NCBI GenBank assembly: GCA_016748015.1
Contig: JAAOMT010000269.1
Span: 54,464 to 118,463 of the forward strand
Length of the DNA stretch: 64,000 nucleotides
Direction of reading: 5' to 3'
DNA from: Geosiphon pyriformis
Lineage: Eukaryota; Glomeromycota; Glomeromycetes; Archaeosporales; Geosiphonaceae
In this document: positions 1-12,679 of the stretch, piece by piece
Layout of the letters: each line of letters begins with the position of its first letter
Position numbering within the stretch: position 1 is the stretch's first letter
The notes under the pieces: model-generated
The model's input: the letters and a program-made list of their open reading frames with translations, nothing else
Told to the model about the DNA's origin: nothing
Database searches by the model: none
Made by a program: the position numbers and the translations under genes

Positions 1-3000
1 ATACTTGTATCAAGTCTATTTTACCTTAAATTAATTCTGATTTTAGAGAAGCAAAAGTGCTTTTAAAGTTCTGGTTCTTATCTGTTTTCTTTTTTTTAAT
101 TTCTATAATCGAATCAGCCAAAGAAGTATTAGCTTTGCTTTTAATAGTTTTTTTTTTGTTGCTCATAGCTTGAAAAAGTGATACATAAAAATTTATTTTA
201 GCTGTAAAACATTTTATGTTAATTGACCAATCACTTTGTTTATCTTGTGTAACCGAAATTACGTACATATTTATTAAGCCATCAAGATTAAAAAAAGTAA
301 AATTGTTATTTTTTATATAAAATTTAACAAATAAATAATTTTTTAAAGAGTATTTATACAATTAAAAAAATACTTAGTTTTTGTTTATCAAATTTTATAT
401 TTAAATTATTTTAAAAAATATATATAAAATAAATAATTATTCTTAATTTATTTTGTCACAAAAAAATAATTACTGTGTTATATCTAATATACCAAAAAAT
501 ATAAATTATATACTATTAAAAAGCTAAAAAGCATATGATTTTATTAAAAAAATTTAATATAATATTTTTTTCTTTTATTTGCAATTATCATTTCACAATA
601 GTGTTTTATTGATCTTATTAATCTAATTAGAATAAATTAAGAAATATCTTATTATTTTTTTTTATAAACTGCTTTAAATTATTCCGATTTTTAAACATAT
701 ATTTCTTTACATTTTTTTACAATAGCTCATAAGTTTTTAATAAAATTCAAGACAGAACTATGAGATAGCTAAACTATAACTTTAAACATATTCTCTTAAA
801 AAAAAAGCTTTGGTTAAACAACTTGTGTGTTTTGGGTAATTGTTCTATTAAAATTATTACTTATTCCTTAATATTTTTTTTATCTTAAGTAAATATTCAT
901 GAATAATTTCTACATAAAACTTAGCATCTATTATTTGAGCAAAACAAAATAAACTTATCTTTTTTTTCTCATAAAAACTATTTTACACCATAATTTTTGT
1001 TTAATCTTTTGGTATAATACAAGTTAATTACTGGTCTTTATACCAATATTCTATTGTATTTTAGAATAAACAAAAAGCTGTTTTATTTGAAAAAACAGCT
1101 CTTTACAATTATCATTGAGATGTTTTTAAGCTCACTTTACACGATTTTTCTTGTAAAAATTAGTAAACATTGGAATTTTCAAAGGCAGATTTCTTTTATA
1201 TCTATAATTAATTAAATATCTTTGAATAATACTAAAAAAAACATCTATATTTTTTTTGTTAATTTTATTTTCAAAGTTCTCAAAAATATTAAAAAATCTC
1301 GATAATAGTATTGTTTTAATGTTTATAATGCATCTTTTTTAATTTTTTGCAGCCAACTATTTCTACTTGTATGTTTTACTATTTCTGTTTTTTAAGTTTT
1401 TTAAAAATATTATAGATAATAGAGTATAATATATTTATTTGCTGTTTTATTTCAGTTGTATTTCATATCTCTTTATACCAAAAATATAATACAGTTTGGT
1501 GCAATGTTTTTTGTTTAGAAAGTAGTATTATGAAAGAAAATTTTTTTAAAAATTATTAGTAAAATATGCAAAAAAAATTTATTATATTTAACCATTTATC
1601 TTAGTATTTACTTTCTAATTCAATTATTACAAACTAATTAAAATTGGTTAAACTGTATCAAGTTTTGTGATGTGCATTTTTGTCCAATTTTTTTTTGTAA
1701 TACTGTAATTACGACATAACTGGTTATGAATTCTTTTAAAACCAATATTAAAACAATAGTTTTTAAAAAAATAATTGAATTTAGTTATAAGAACATTTTG
1801 CAATAAAAATTTGAAAAAAAACTCAAGAAAAAAAAACATAAAATATTTTCTTTAAGTATTAATAACTTAGTTCTTAAATATTGATCAAATTGAAATAATG
1901 CTTTTGATAACAAATTTTTAAATTGATAGAAAAGATTATTTATAATCAAAAAAATATTAAATAACAAATTTTATATCTTGTAAAATTAATATAAAACAAA
2001 ATTTAATAATTGATTTGTTTATAATATATAAATAAAAAAATACTATAAAAGACTTAATTGATTATTAATTATTGTAATATTCACAATATTCATTAGTAAA
2101 ACACCAAAAGATTTTTAAGTAAAATTATCTTAGTCTTAAAACAAATATAATTTTAATCAGTATAGAAAAATATTTCTTTAATTAAAATATACAAAATATT
2201 TTTCTTATAATTTACAAATATTAGATAAAAAACTACTTAGATGTTTTATTTATCATTGGAAAACACATAACAATTAAAATTAAAATTAGAATATATTTTG
2301 TTATTAATTTACGAAAAACTGTTAGAAAAAAAACAAAAAATTGATGCAGCAAACTAAAAATATATGTGCTTAAATACATAACGCCAAAATATATAATTTT
2401 TTTAATATACTTAGAAAATAATAAAAGAAGTTTTGCTTATAAATAAACATTATTATATAAAAAACAACTTAAATATTATGAAAAACTTAGTGAAATTATT
2501 AAAGATATAAAGCTTTTAAAAAAAACAACTTTAAAAATTCAGATAAAAATCTTAAACATTGTATGTTTAAATGTTTTAAAAGTTTTAATTATTGTAAAAA
2601 AAGCCAAAAAACTTATATAAAAGCTTGATCTCTTGAATTTAAAATTAATATTGTTATATTTTTTATATATTTTATCAATTAAAAATTTTAATAAATTAGT
2701 TAATTTCGAAATAGAAATCTCAAAATTTTTTTTAAATAAATTTATTTTACTTAAATTTAATTTTTTTAGAGAGTATAATATTATAGTTGAAACTTTTACT
2801 TTTTAGTTTTATTTATTTATTTGGTCATAATTATTGAATTGATCAATAATTTGATTATTGACTTAGTTATTAACATGATTGTTAATTTAATTATTAATTT
2901 AATTATTAACTGAATTAGAATAATTATTAAACAGTTTTTAAATTTAAAGCAAATTATTATATATTAAATATATATATATACTATTAAATAATAATATTTT

Positions 3001-4212
3001 TCATTAATAAATCTTATAAAATTTTAAAAATTATATATTATTATTTTTATTGGTAAAATATAAAGCAAAATTTTATATATATTTTTAGTATTTTATAATA
3101 TTTTGTTAATATTGGTTTTAATTACACAAACTGTATTTTTTTTAATAAAAATGAATTACTTAGAAGTTAAAAAATCAGTTTAATTTTAATTATCTAATTT
3201 TATTATAGCTTTTTGCTATAGTTCTATTAATTAACTTAATTTTACCAAAATTAATTAATATAGTATGTATAATTTTTATTAATGTTTCTATTAAAATCTT
3301 TTTAGTTATTATTACTTAATTTATTTAATTATTTACTAGATATTTAAAATTAGTATTTATTTTTAAATTATTGAATTTGACCAAATTTCAAGCTTTTATT
3401 ATATTAAATTCAAATATAAAAATTACATAAATAATTTTATTAAATTTTAAAACAATAAAAGCTCTCCAAAACTATATATACTAAAAAACATTTTTTTAAT
3501 AATTTTTAATAGTTAAAAGATTTATATTTAAAACAAAAAATTTTCTAATAAATATATTTACACTAATTTTAAGAAGAGAAAAAAACAGAAGAATTTCAGT
3601 ATTTTAAACTTTAAAAATTCGAAAAAAAATCATTTATCATATTAATATTAATTTATTTTATCTTTGAAATATTTAAAATAAATCCAAAAAAGTTTTTATT
3701 TTTTTTAATAAAAAGCATTTCTTATTAGACCATAAAGTACTTTTTTAATTGTCTTTTTTGAACATATTATTATTAATAACAACTGTCAATTTTACTATAA
3801 AAGAATTATTTCTTGAAAAATTGTAAGTATAAAATAAAAATAAAACCAAAAAACTTTTTTTTTCAAAATTGAACTCAAAAGAATTTTAAAATAAACAAAA
3901 GAAAAAAGTTTTATAAATTATTTAGCAAATTATTATTTATATTTATAATATATTTTAAAATAATATAGCAATATTAATATTAATTTAATTAATTGAATTT
4001 TTTATTTTAAATAATTTGTAATTTAATTATATTTGAAATATTTTTATTATTTTACAAGTTTAAAACATGTTAATATTAGATTTATTTTAATTTAAGATAT
4101 TATTATATTTGTTTTTTATTATTATTAATTTTTTTTGTTAATTTTAATTACAAATCAAATACATTTTATAAATTATTTTTTATATTAACAAAAAAAAATT
4201 GTTATTTAACAC
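1..4212. other. AT-rich desert without a convincing gene
   Basis: Extremely AT-rich sequence with only short, low-complexity reading frames rich in Phe, Ile, Lys and Asn. The least poor candidates lie on the minus strand at 26-361 (111 codons, Lys-rich C-terminal half) and 1648-1967 (two overlapping frames). Neither shows a domain, splice context or codon pattern like the real genes at 33-41 kb. They may be remnants of transposable elements eroded beyond recognition, like the dated copies elsewhere in the window. I see no RNA gene here. Confidence 0.6.
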
Positions 4213-5384
4213 AATATATCAAATTAAGTAATCTAAACTAGGCACAAATTATGTACTTTTTATATATAACCAGTCACTCAAATCAATTAGAGCAATATTA
4301 CAAATTTATTTTAACAAATACTATATTATTAGTATCAGAAAAAAACAGCAAAGCTTATAAAAACCAAAGTTAATATTAAATGTCTTAGCAATTTTAAGCA
4401 ACTTAATAGTATTATCAGAAAGCAAAGACAACAGATTATGGATCTTAGAAAATACTAAACCATCATATGTGATCAAATCTTGTTTCTTTATAATTGTCCT
4501 ATACTTAACTTTTACTATTCAAATTTCAGTCTGATAAGTTAACTCTAAACTTTATACAAAATTAACAACTTTAGCACCAGTAATTTTGATACCAGTAATT
4601 TTGACACCATTAAAAATGAATACAGTCTTTGAATATAACTTCTTAAACATAAAACTTTTATATAAAGCAATATATACAATAATATCAAATGCACACAAAA
4701 AAAACATCTGTAAAACATAAGATAATGGCAAACTCAAACTTAATATAGCACTTCATTAAATCAAATATGACTTAAGCAAATCTTTACAAATAACAAAATC
4801 TATTAAACATATAAAAAAATAGTCAAAACTTTTTATTTCTTTACAATAAAAACACAATACACTAGAATACTTTTGATTATATAAATGCTTTTGAACAGTA
4901 ATTGGCAAATAATATTATAAAGTTTTTATAAAATGTAATTATAAATCAACAGTAGATTTACTTGTAAAACCAGTCATTATATATAAATTAAAGTATCAAA
5001 TAGAGAAAGTCTAAACTCAATTTATATTTCCAATTATGTTTTTATTAATAACATCAGATCTAATTTCTTAATAAACATAAAGAACAACCCTAAAAATTTC
5101 ATAAGTAAAATAACAAATATTTTTAGATACTACTATCTTATTAACTCTAATAAATTTTTTTTTGACAAGAACAAAAAGCATAAAATTTGAATATAAAGCT
5201 AAATCAACTAGCTCATTAGCATATTCATTGCCTAAAACACCTGAATATTCTTTAATCTTGGATCAGAAAATGTCAAGCTCTTTGTTTTTAATAAAGTTTA
5301 CAACACTATATTTTTTATTTAGCAGAAATTGTAAAAATCTGGTAAAGCCATTTTTAATTCTGCAATACAAGCATTTAAAACAGC

Positions 5385-5603
5385 TTAACTGTTTAAATAC
5401 ACTACAACAGAACTATAAGTAAGAATACACTTTAAAGCCAAAACAATTGCCTGTAATTCTGCCATTATAGAAAACACCAAACCATCAATTTTAATATCAA
5501 TACCTATATTCAAATCAGAGAAAAATACAGCTATACCATATCTTATTCCATGTGTATCGAGATTTCTTAAAAATCTATCTTTGTAAACATTGACAACACC
5601 CAA
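5385..5603 (-). pseudogene. LINE copy A RNase H remnant
   Basis: The fragment contains the RNase H-type motif MAELQAIVLALKC, equal to LAELQAVALALKC in copy C, and the strand carrying the next acidic residue reads VVYLNS before a stop, where copy C has LFLDSQAALD. The Asp-to-Asn change and the premature stop are both transition-type changes. The residues before AELQA (FFSDLNIGIDI) match FFEDINLGLGV of copy C. It is clearly the same domain, inactive. Confidence 0.75.
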
Positions 5604-6523
5604 ATTAATATTAAAAAGACACTGTATTATTTCAGAAATGTTATTAATATTACAAATGTTTAAAAGTCAAGAGCTAATATTAGATAACTCAGCAAAAAAA
5701 AGAGATGCAGACTTGACCAAAAAATCACATGTCAATTTGAACCAAATAGGGATTGAGCTTCTAGAATTAAGTCTTTTTTAATAGTAAAAGCTTTTTTAAT
5801 TAAAGACTAATTCTTTTTTATTATACAATTAGTTAATAAAAGTAATACCAAACTTTTTAAAAGAACAAAAACCTTTATAGAACATTGAATTTTTTAAAAC
5901 AAAAAACATCAGAGTGCTGCTAAACAGACAGAATATAAACAAAAAATTATTGTTAAAAAAAATATTACAATTCAAAAAAAATTTATTATACCAGCCAGAA
6001 AGTTGTTAATCAAACTAATTTTCAGTTTTACAGAATGACATGAAAAATGGATAGAAAACCAATTCAAAATTTGCAGATCTAAAAACTTATGATCAAATAG
6101 ACAACCAAAAATTTTACTAATATTTAAAATATTTAATACAGAAGTTACCTTACTTTTAGCTTATACTTACTTAAAAGACTTTAAATCAAATAATAACAAA
6201 TGATAAAAAGTCTTGTTATAAAAATTTTTTGGTAAGCCAGCTTTTATTTTTAAACCCTTTTTAATCAGTGTATCTCATTTATTGTACACACTTTTAAAAA
6301 CAAAACTAAATTGAGTCCTATAACTGACTATAGGCTGTAATACAGCCAAGACTAAATAAAAACTGCTTGTTTAAGATAGCTTTTTTTATACCTAAATTAA
6401 CAAAAAACTTGACATCTAAATGAATCTTTACCAAACTTGGTTTAAACAAACTTTCAAAAGACAAAAAGATACCAAAATATCTATAGAATTTTCTTTTTTT
6501 TGCAATAAATATTGGCAGATTAC

Positions 6524-6850
6524 TTATTGATAGTAAACATCTCTTACTTTTTGATTAATAAAAATGGCCATAATTTTTTTATTGTTTATTGAAATATTAT
6601 TTAATTCAAAAAATCTATTTACCATGTTCAAAATATACTGAATAATAATCTGATTACTTTTTACCCAAATTGTATTATTAACAAAAACATTAGCTACTAA
6701 GTATAAAAACAACTTATCTTGGTTTTCTAGTCTGCCAGTTTTAACAACAAACTTAGTATTAATATAGTAATTACATAAACTTTTCTGTCTTTTAACTTTA
6801 TACAAAAGAGGGTCATAAAAAATTCTCCAAAGCAAAAAAAAAAACTTCAA
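6524..6850 (-). pseudogene. LINE copy A reverse transcriptase remnant
   Basis: The 108-codon fragment aligns by eye with the reverse transcriptase of copy C: LLWRIFYDPLLYKVKRQ corresponds to FLWHIFYDPLLCEVKCQ. The catalytic F-V-D-D box of copy C reads FVNNTIW here, so both metal-binding aspartates are asparagine, each explained by G-to-A in a GAY codon. The downstream ISINN.K.MAIFIN segment is conserved. It cannot be a functional polymerase. Upstream and downstream frames are broken. Confidence 0.8.
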
Positions 6851-9222
6851 TTTGGTTCAGCTTATTATGTATCCAATATCCATCAGTAAATCCATAGTCT
6901 ATTATGATCTGATTGACTCTATCATTGTAAATACTCTCAAAAAACTTGATGAATTTCTCACACATCTTAATATAAATTAAATTATTTTTTAAATAATGCT
7001 ATTCAACAGAGTTATAAGGTTTTCACATGTTCTATAGGACCAATTAAAGTTTATAACTCTTTTTTAATACATTTTCAACCACTGAGCCCAATACAAAAAT
7101 AAAAAACTAAGTAGTAATGCTTTTTAATACAGAAAAATTATTACTGTAAAAAATATTAAATTTGCTTCAAGCCAGAAAAATATGATCAGAAAGTATCTTC
7201 AAGAGAATTTTCTAAGCAGTTTCAATCAGAGCAATTAGTTTGGTGTTAGTTAAAATACTCTTTTACTCATATGGCTTAAAAATTATTAAAATTTAGACTT
7301 TTTTCTATGGCTGAGACACAGATTCACATATTAAACAAAAATTCAGAATATTCAAAAGCATAAAAAATAATCTGTTATAGTGTTTTTAAAGTTAATTTAT
7401 AATATTTAACAAGTCAGCAGTCTTTTTGTTAAGAAGATTCTAAATCACATATATCATATCATTATAACAAATAGCACTCATAACATTAAAAAAAGCCATA
7501 TTATTAACATAAGCCAGCAATTAATATTAATGATACTATCAATTAAAAATACTGTCTAACATTAATCTTTTCCTTGTTCAATTTTCTATAATTGTATTAA
7601 TCTTAAATTTAATCTCAACAGAATCCAAAACCAATTTATTATTAGTAACTAAATAATTCAACACTATTCTTTAAAAAAAATGCTCTAAAACATTTCAAAT
7701 TATGTAATTCTTATTAACTGCAAAGCTTTTCATTCACCTATCAATAGCAAATCTAATATTAGATTCTTAAGTCCTCTGTAATTTAACAAATTTAAAGGCA
7801 CAATATGATTTTCTTATGACAAAAAGTGTAGACTTTATATATTTCAAGTTAGCATTAGAGTCCAACAAAATCTGAACATTTAAAGCTCTATTACTATTTA
7901 AAAACAACTAACAGATTATATAAAAACACACTCATTATCAAACTTATTATGCAAAAATCTAACAATCTTTAATACTAACAATTCTAATCTATAAAACTTG
8001 GAAAATTTTTTGGTAAAAACATTAAATTTCTTAAACCATATTTTTTTGAATATCTTATTGGCCAATAAACTTACTATTTTACAAATAACTCTTTACATAG
8101 TATTTAGATCTGAAAAATTCCTAGATATAATAAAATCATCAAAAAACATAGTTGTATTAGCTTTTGTAGTATTTTTAAATTTGTTTTATTTTGTCTTATT
8201 AAAGTTTTTAAAATCAAATTTCCAGCAGTTCTTAATTATCTGTTTATAAATATTGTTCAAATGTATATTCAGCAAACCATTCAACTCTACAAACATAAAA
8301 ATGGCCCAATAATTAATGTTAAAGTATTTTATAACACCCAAAACGTTATAATCTATTATCACATTAATTAAATTCATAGACACAAAAATAAAATCAATTG
8401 TTTTTTAACATCTTTAGAATTGTTTTATATTGTAGTTCTCACAACTAAACTTCTTGTCAAAAAATTAATCAATCCTAAATCAAGGCATTTTTTGAAACTA
8501 ACACACTTGTAAGAACTATTTTTATTTAAATTACCACTCAAAATCATAAATGAAAATTTGTTTACAGTTTTAGCAATTACTAAATTGATTTTATTAGCTT
8601 AAGCTAAGTATACAGCTAAATTGATACCAGCATATAGTTTCAAAATTAAAACAGAAAGTTTATTTTTGAAAAACAACCTAATAGACAAAAGTTTATTAAC
8701 AATCTCTAAAATTTTGCACACATGTTTTGCCAATCTAATGTTCATAATAACTATAATACCAGAACTCAAATAACCAGATTCCAAATCAGAAGTAAATATC
8801 TAAACACTATCAAACTTGTTTATAATTTAAAGACAAATTTTTTCATTTAATTTGGTTTCAATAACAATGAAAATTAAATTATTTATATCTTTGTACTAAC
8901 AAATAACATTTTTTTGCTTGGCAAGATTGTTTATATCTTGAATATTATATGTAACTACTTTCCAAATAAGATTAGTTATAGAGAAAAATAAGCATTAGAA
9001 TCCAAATTAGTATTTTTCACTTTAGTTATTAGGCTTATAATTAGGTTTAACAAATTGTTTATGGTTTTTTTCAATTTTGAGACAGTTAACAGATCTAAAA
9101 CCACTGTTTTTGCAACAGTTTTACCACTAGTAACTATATTCAAACCCTTACTTATTACTATATCTGCTCTTTAATTTTGTAATAAAGGGATCACTAATGG
9201 CTAATATCTAGGACTAGACTGG

Positions 9223-10126
9223 TGTTACTTATAGAATATAAGAATTAAATATTAGTACATAAATTAGCCAATTAGAATAGAAAAAGAGAAAAAAAGATTT
9301 TTTAAGAAATCCTAAATGTTTTAAGAAATCCAAGATTATTCAGAAAATCTAAAATATTTCAGAAAAGTTGAGAATTTTTCAGAAAATCTTGGATGTTTCA
9401 GGAAATCAAAAATTTTATAGAAAATCTAGCAAAGAAAAAAATTTCTTATACAATAAAATTTATGTATATATAACAGTAGTATTAAAAGCTAGAAAAGAAG
9501 TTAAGAAGACTCAAAGTTAATTAAACTTACAGGTCATAATTATTAAATAATCCTCTCTTTAAAGATAATTGCTATTAACTGAAATAAAATTATATTAATG
9601 AAATATCTTTTTAATTCTTTAAATTCATGTTATTATCTACTATTTAACTTGCTGGCACAATAGTTCTTGATTATGACTATTGACAGGACATTTATTTCTT
9701 ATTTCTTATTTCTTATTTTATTTTTTTTATTTCTTTATTTTTTTTTATTTCTTTATTTTTTTTTCTTTTGTTGTTTACTAAATTGATTAAAAAGATTAAG
9801 CACTAAGTTACAGATATTATAGAAACTGGTAAAAAACTCATGAAACAAGAGTAAAATACTTATAGAATTAAAAATAGCTTATCAGGAAGATTACCAGTTA
9901 TCATGCTAAAAAAAAAATTTGAAAGAATTGTGATTCCAAAAAGCTATAGAGAAAACAATACTTGAATTTTTGTTCATTATACAAAGAACTTAACCAAAAC
10001 CTTTAAACCACAAAAATCTTTAAACAATTAAAACTTTCAAAAATTACTTATTAATTTTATCAGTTATTAAGCACTAAATTATGGGTTTGTTATTTGATTT
10101 GAGATCTCAAATAATCATCTGTAATA
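9223..10126 (+). repeat. 5' LTR (904 bp)
   Basis: Starts TGTTAC, ends GTAATA (an intact inverted end would be GTAACA). It is about 100 bp longer than the 3' LTR because of extra short tandem units at about 9298-9425. Both copies share long matching stretches, including the CTGGCACAATAG and TATGGGTTTGTTATTTGATT segments. Confidence 0.85.
9298..9425. repeat. Tandem units of about 20 bp inside the 5' LTR
   Basis: Several degenerate copies of a unit like TTCAGAAAATCTAAAATATT follow each other here. The 3' LTR has only about two units at the matching place (11955-11995). The copy-number difference accounts for most of the length difference between the LTRs. Confidence 0.6.
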
Positions 10127-10129
10127 TTT

Positions 10130-10146
10130 GGTGCTTTCTGTGAGGT
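10130..10146 (+). promoter_or_regulatory. Putative tRNA primer-binding site
   Basis: TGGTGCTTTCTGTGAGG lies three bases inside the 5' LTR end. A primer site begins with TGG to pair with the tRNA CCA tail, and position relative to the LTR fits. I did not match it to a specific tRNA. Confidence 0.5.
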
Positions 10147-10264
10147 ATAATTTTACAGAAAACCAGCACCAATACACAATCAGTTAAAAGTGGCAGAATT
10201 AAAAATAATAAGGACAAACCATTTAAAATTTGCCAAATTCTTATTTTAATACTATAACCAACAC

Positions 10265-11749
10265 TTGGAATTAAACAACAACTATTATCCAGCAGAATCA
10301 GTCTTCAACTTTTATGTCAATAAAAGAATCAAAGATTTTCTAGGAGAACTAGTTGACATTGAAGCAGTCAGAGAAAATTTCTACACAGAATTAATTCAAC
10401 ACACTAGTTTATCACAAAATCACAGTTTTGTATCAATTATCTATAAGATTAATTAAGAAATTGAGAAGTATACTCAACAACAATTTTTTATTACCTATAT
10501 GAACAAAGGCAAAGGAAAACTACAAACACCAGCAGTAACACTCAAAGAAATATAACCACTCATTTGGAAGAAAACCAGAATCGAGTCACCAATCAATTTA
10601 TCATACTATTATACACCCAGAAGTACTATTAACATCTTATTAACAGATACATCAACATCAAACACGAAATTATCATTAACTCAACTTCTATTCCAAAGTA
10701 AACAAAAGAAAGCAGAGTTATTAACAACCTATGGTAATTACTTTAAAGAATTCAAATTGCAATCACCAATGTCATCAGAATTTTGATCACTGCCATCTTA
10801 AACAAATTTCAGAATTATGAGTCCTTGGGAAGTATCAGAACTGAAAAAAAAAAAAGACAACATTCAGGAATTTAATTATCAAAACCTGATCATTAAAACC
10901 CTAAACATTCAAAAATTACTATTAATAAACTTGTTAAAATTAATTATTCAAGACCTGCTCATTAAAACCCTGAACATTCAAAACTTACTTTTGATAAACT
11001 CATTAAAACTCTAATTATTCAAGACCTGATCATTAAAACTCCAAACATTTGAAACTTACCTTTAATAAATTTGTTAAAACTCTAATTATTCAAAATTTGA
11101 TTATTTAAAAACCCAAACATTTGAAACTTGATAATTCCAACTTTGCTATCATACAAAAAAATTTACTATTAATAAAACTTATTAAATCTTCAGCAATTTA
11201 AACTCCAGAAATTATTCAAAAATCCAAACATTCAAAGTTTGATAAATTCTAAACTCTATGATTATACAAAAAAACTTATCTCTGATAGTTCAATAAAATT
11301 TAATTTCCACAATACCAATAAATCAACAAAACTTATTTGATGGCCCTAAGTCAGAATATTAGGACATAGTTACAATTTACCTCCATGTATTATATATTTA
11401 AAGAAGAGCCAATTAGTAAAAAAAAATGGAAATTGGAATCAAAACTTAATCCCAATTCAAACTTTGCTAATGACAACAACAATTCAAACTCCACTGATAA
11501 TAACAACAATTTAAATTTTATTAATAACAACAATAATTCAAATTCTGCTAAATGACAATAACAATTGAAACTCCACTAACAATAAATTCAAACTCCACTT
11601 TAAATACCAAACAATATATTACACTTTTAGATCTTACAATGAAGCAGAAATTAACTAAATTCAATAATAATAATAAAAACATTATGTCTAAATATACACA
11701 TAATACAGATATAAGATTTGAAATTGATATTTTAGACAGACTACTATAG
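10265..11749 (+). pseudogene. Gag-like remnant of the LTR element
   Basis: The first frame (10265-10456) encodes a 63-residue segment containing FNFYVNKRIKDFLGELVD. The reading continues past stops into a Pro/Thr/Ser-rich part with KGKGKLQTPAVT and an Asn-rich tail at about 11440-11690. From memory this resembles gag of Ty3-type elements in AMF genomes; that is recall, not a search. No CCHC zinc knuckle is visible. The stops and an internal tandem repeat make it non-coding now. Confidence 0.5.
10875..11110. repeat. Tandem repeat, period about 75-80 bp
   Basis: About three copies of a unit containing ACCTGATCATTAAAACCCT..ACATTCAAAA..TTACT..TAATAAACTTGTTAAAA follow one another inside the gag-like region; later units drift in sequence. 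Confidence 0.6.
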
Positions 11750-11860
11750 TTAAAAAACCCCAGTCATATATAAAATTATATTTAAAAATAGCAATAGAAA
11801 TTACAGTAACAACATTGATACAAAAAAGAAATTTAAAAGATTTCACAGAAGCTCAATATT

Positions 11861-11874
11861 AAAGAAGAAAATAA
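11861..11874 (+). promoter_or_regulatory. Putative polypurine tract
   Basis: The run AAAGAAGAAAATAA ends directly at the TGTTAC start of the 3' LTR, the place where plus-strand priming occurs in LTR elements. Confidence 0.5.
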
Positions 11875-12675
11875 TGTTACTCATAAAATATAGGAATTAA
11901 ATATTAGTACATAAATTAACCAATTAGAATAAAAGAAGAGAAAAAAAAATTTTGGATGTTTCAGAAAATCAAGAATTTTGTAAGAAATCTAGCAAAAAAA
12001 AAATTTCTCATACAATAAAATTTATGTATATATAGCAGTAGTATCAGAAGCTAGAAAAAAAGTCAAGAAAACTCAGAATTAATTAGACTTGCAAGTCATA
12101 ATTATTAAATAATTCTTCTTTTAAAGACAGTTGCTATCAACCAAAATAGAATCTTATTAATAAAATATTTCTTCAATTCTTTAAATCTATGTTATTATTT
12201 ACTACTTAATCTGCTGGCACAATAGCTCTTGATTATGGTTATTAACAGAATACTTATTTCTTATTTCTTATTTTATTTTCTTTATTTTTTTATTTTTTTT
12301 ATTTTTTTATTTTATTTTCTTTTGTTGTTCATTAAATTGATTAAAAGAATTAAGTGCTAAGTTACAGATATCATAGAAATTAGTAAAAAACTTGTGAAAC
12401 AAGAGTAGAACACTTATAGAATTAAAGATAGTTTACTAGAAAGATTACTAGCTATCATGCTAAAAAAAAAATTGACAAAATTATGATTCCAGAAAGCTAC
12501 AAAAAAAACAACACTTGAATCTCTATTTATTATACAAAAAACTTAACCAAAATCTTTAGACCACAAAAATTTTTAAACAATCAAAATCTTCAGATATTAC
12601 TTACAAAATTAGTTATTAAGCATCAAGTTATGGGTTTGTTATTTGATTTGAGACCCCAAATAATTATCTGTAATA
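11875..12675 (+). repeat. 3' LTR (801 bp)
   Basis: Starts TGTTAC, ends GTAATA, followed by CTGG. It is similar along its length to 9223-10126, and more distantly to the solo LTR at 45610-46414, which has almost the same length (805 bp). Confidence 0.85.
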
Positions 12676-12679
12676 CTGG

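Larger units (their letters stand above)
4213..9222 (-). mobile_element. Decayed LINE copy A, 3' part (ORF2 region)
   Basis: The 3' end (4213 onward) matches the 3' end of LINE copy C at 54735 (shared text around TAATCTAAACTAGGC). Reading the minus strand gives, from high to low coordinates, remnants of reverse transcriptase (6524-6850), RNase H (5385-5603) and the C-terminal region (4552-4737), in the same order and spacing as copy C. Many stops and indels break the frame and base composition is shifted strongly to A+T. The element continues beyond an inserted LTR element at 12680-14270. It is inactive. Confidence 0.8.
9223..12675 (+). mobile_element. Short non-autonomous LTR retrotransposon nested in LINE copy A
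   Basis: Two direct repeats beginning TGTTAC and ending GTAATA (9223-10126 and 11875-12675) flank a 1748-bp interior. The 4-bp sequence CTGG precedes the first and follows the second repeat, as expected for a target-site duplication. The interior begins three bases after the LTR with TGGTGCTTTCTGTGAGG, a plausible tRNA primer site, and ends in a purine run before the 3' LTR. It holds only a decayed gag-like frame and no reverse transcriptase or integrase, so mobilisation would have needed enzymes in trans. LINE copy A resumes on either side. Confidence 0.85.

Noticed and set aside
5162-5781. Plus-strand frames at 5162-5422 and 5590-5781
   Set aside because: Antisense to the RNase H region of LINE copy A.
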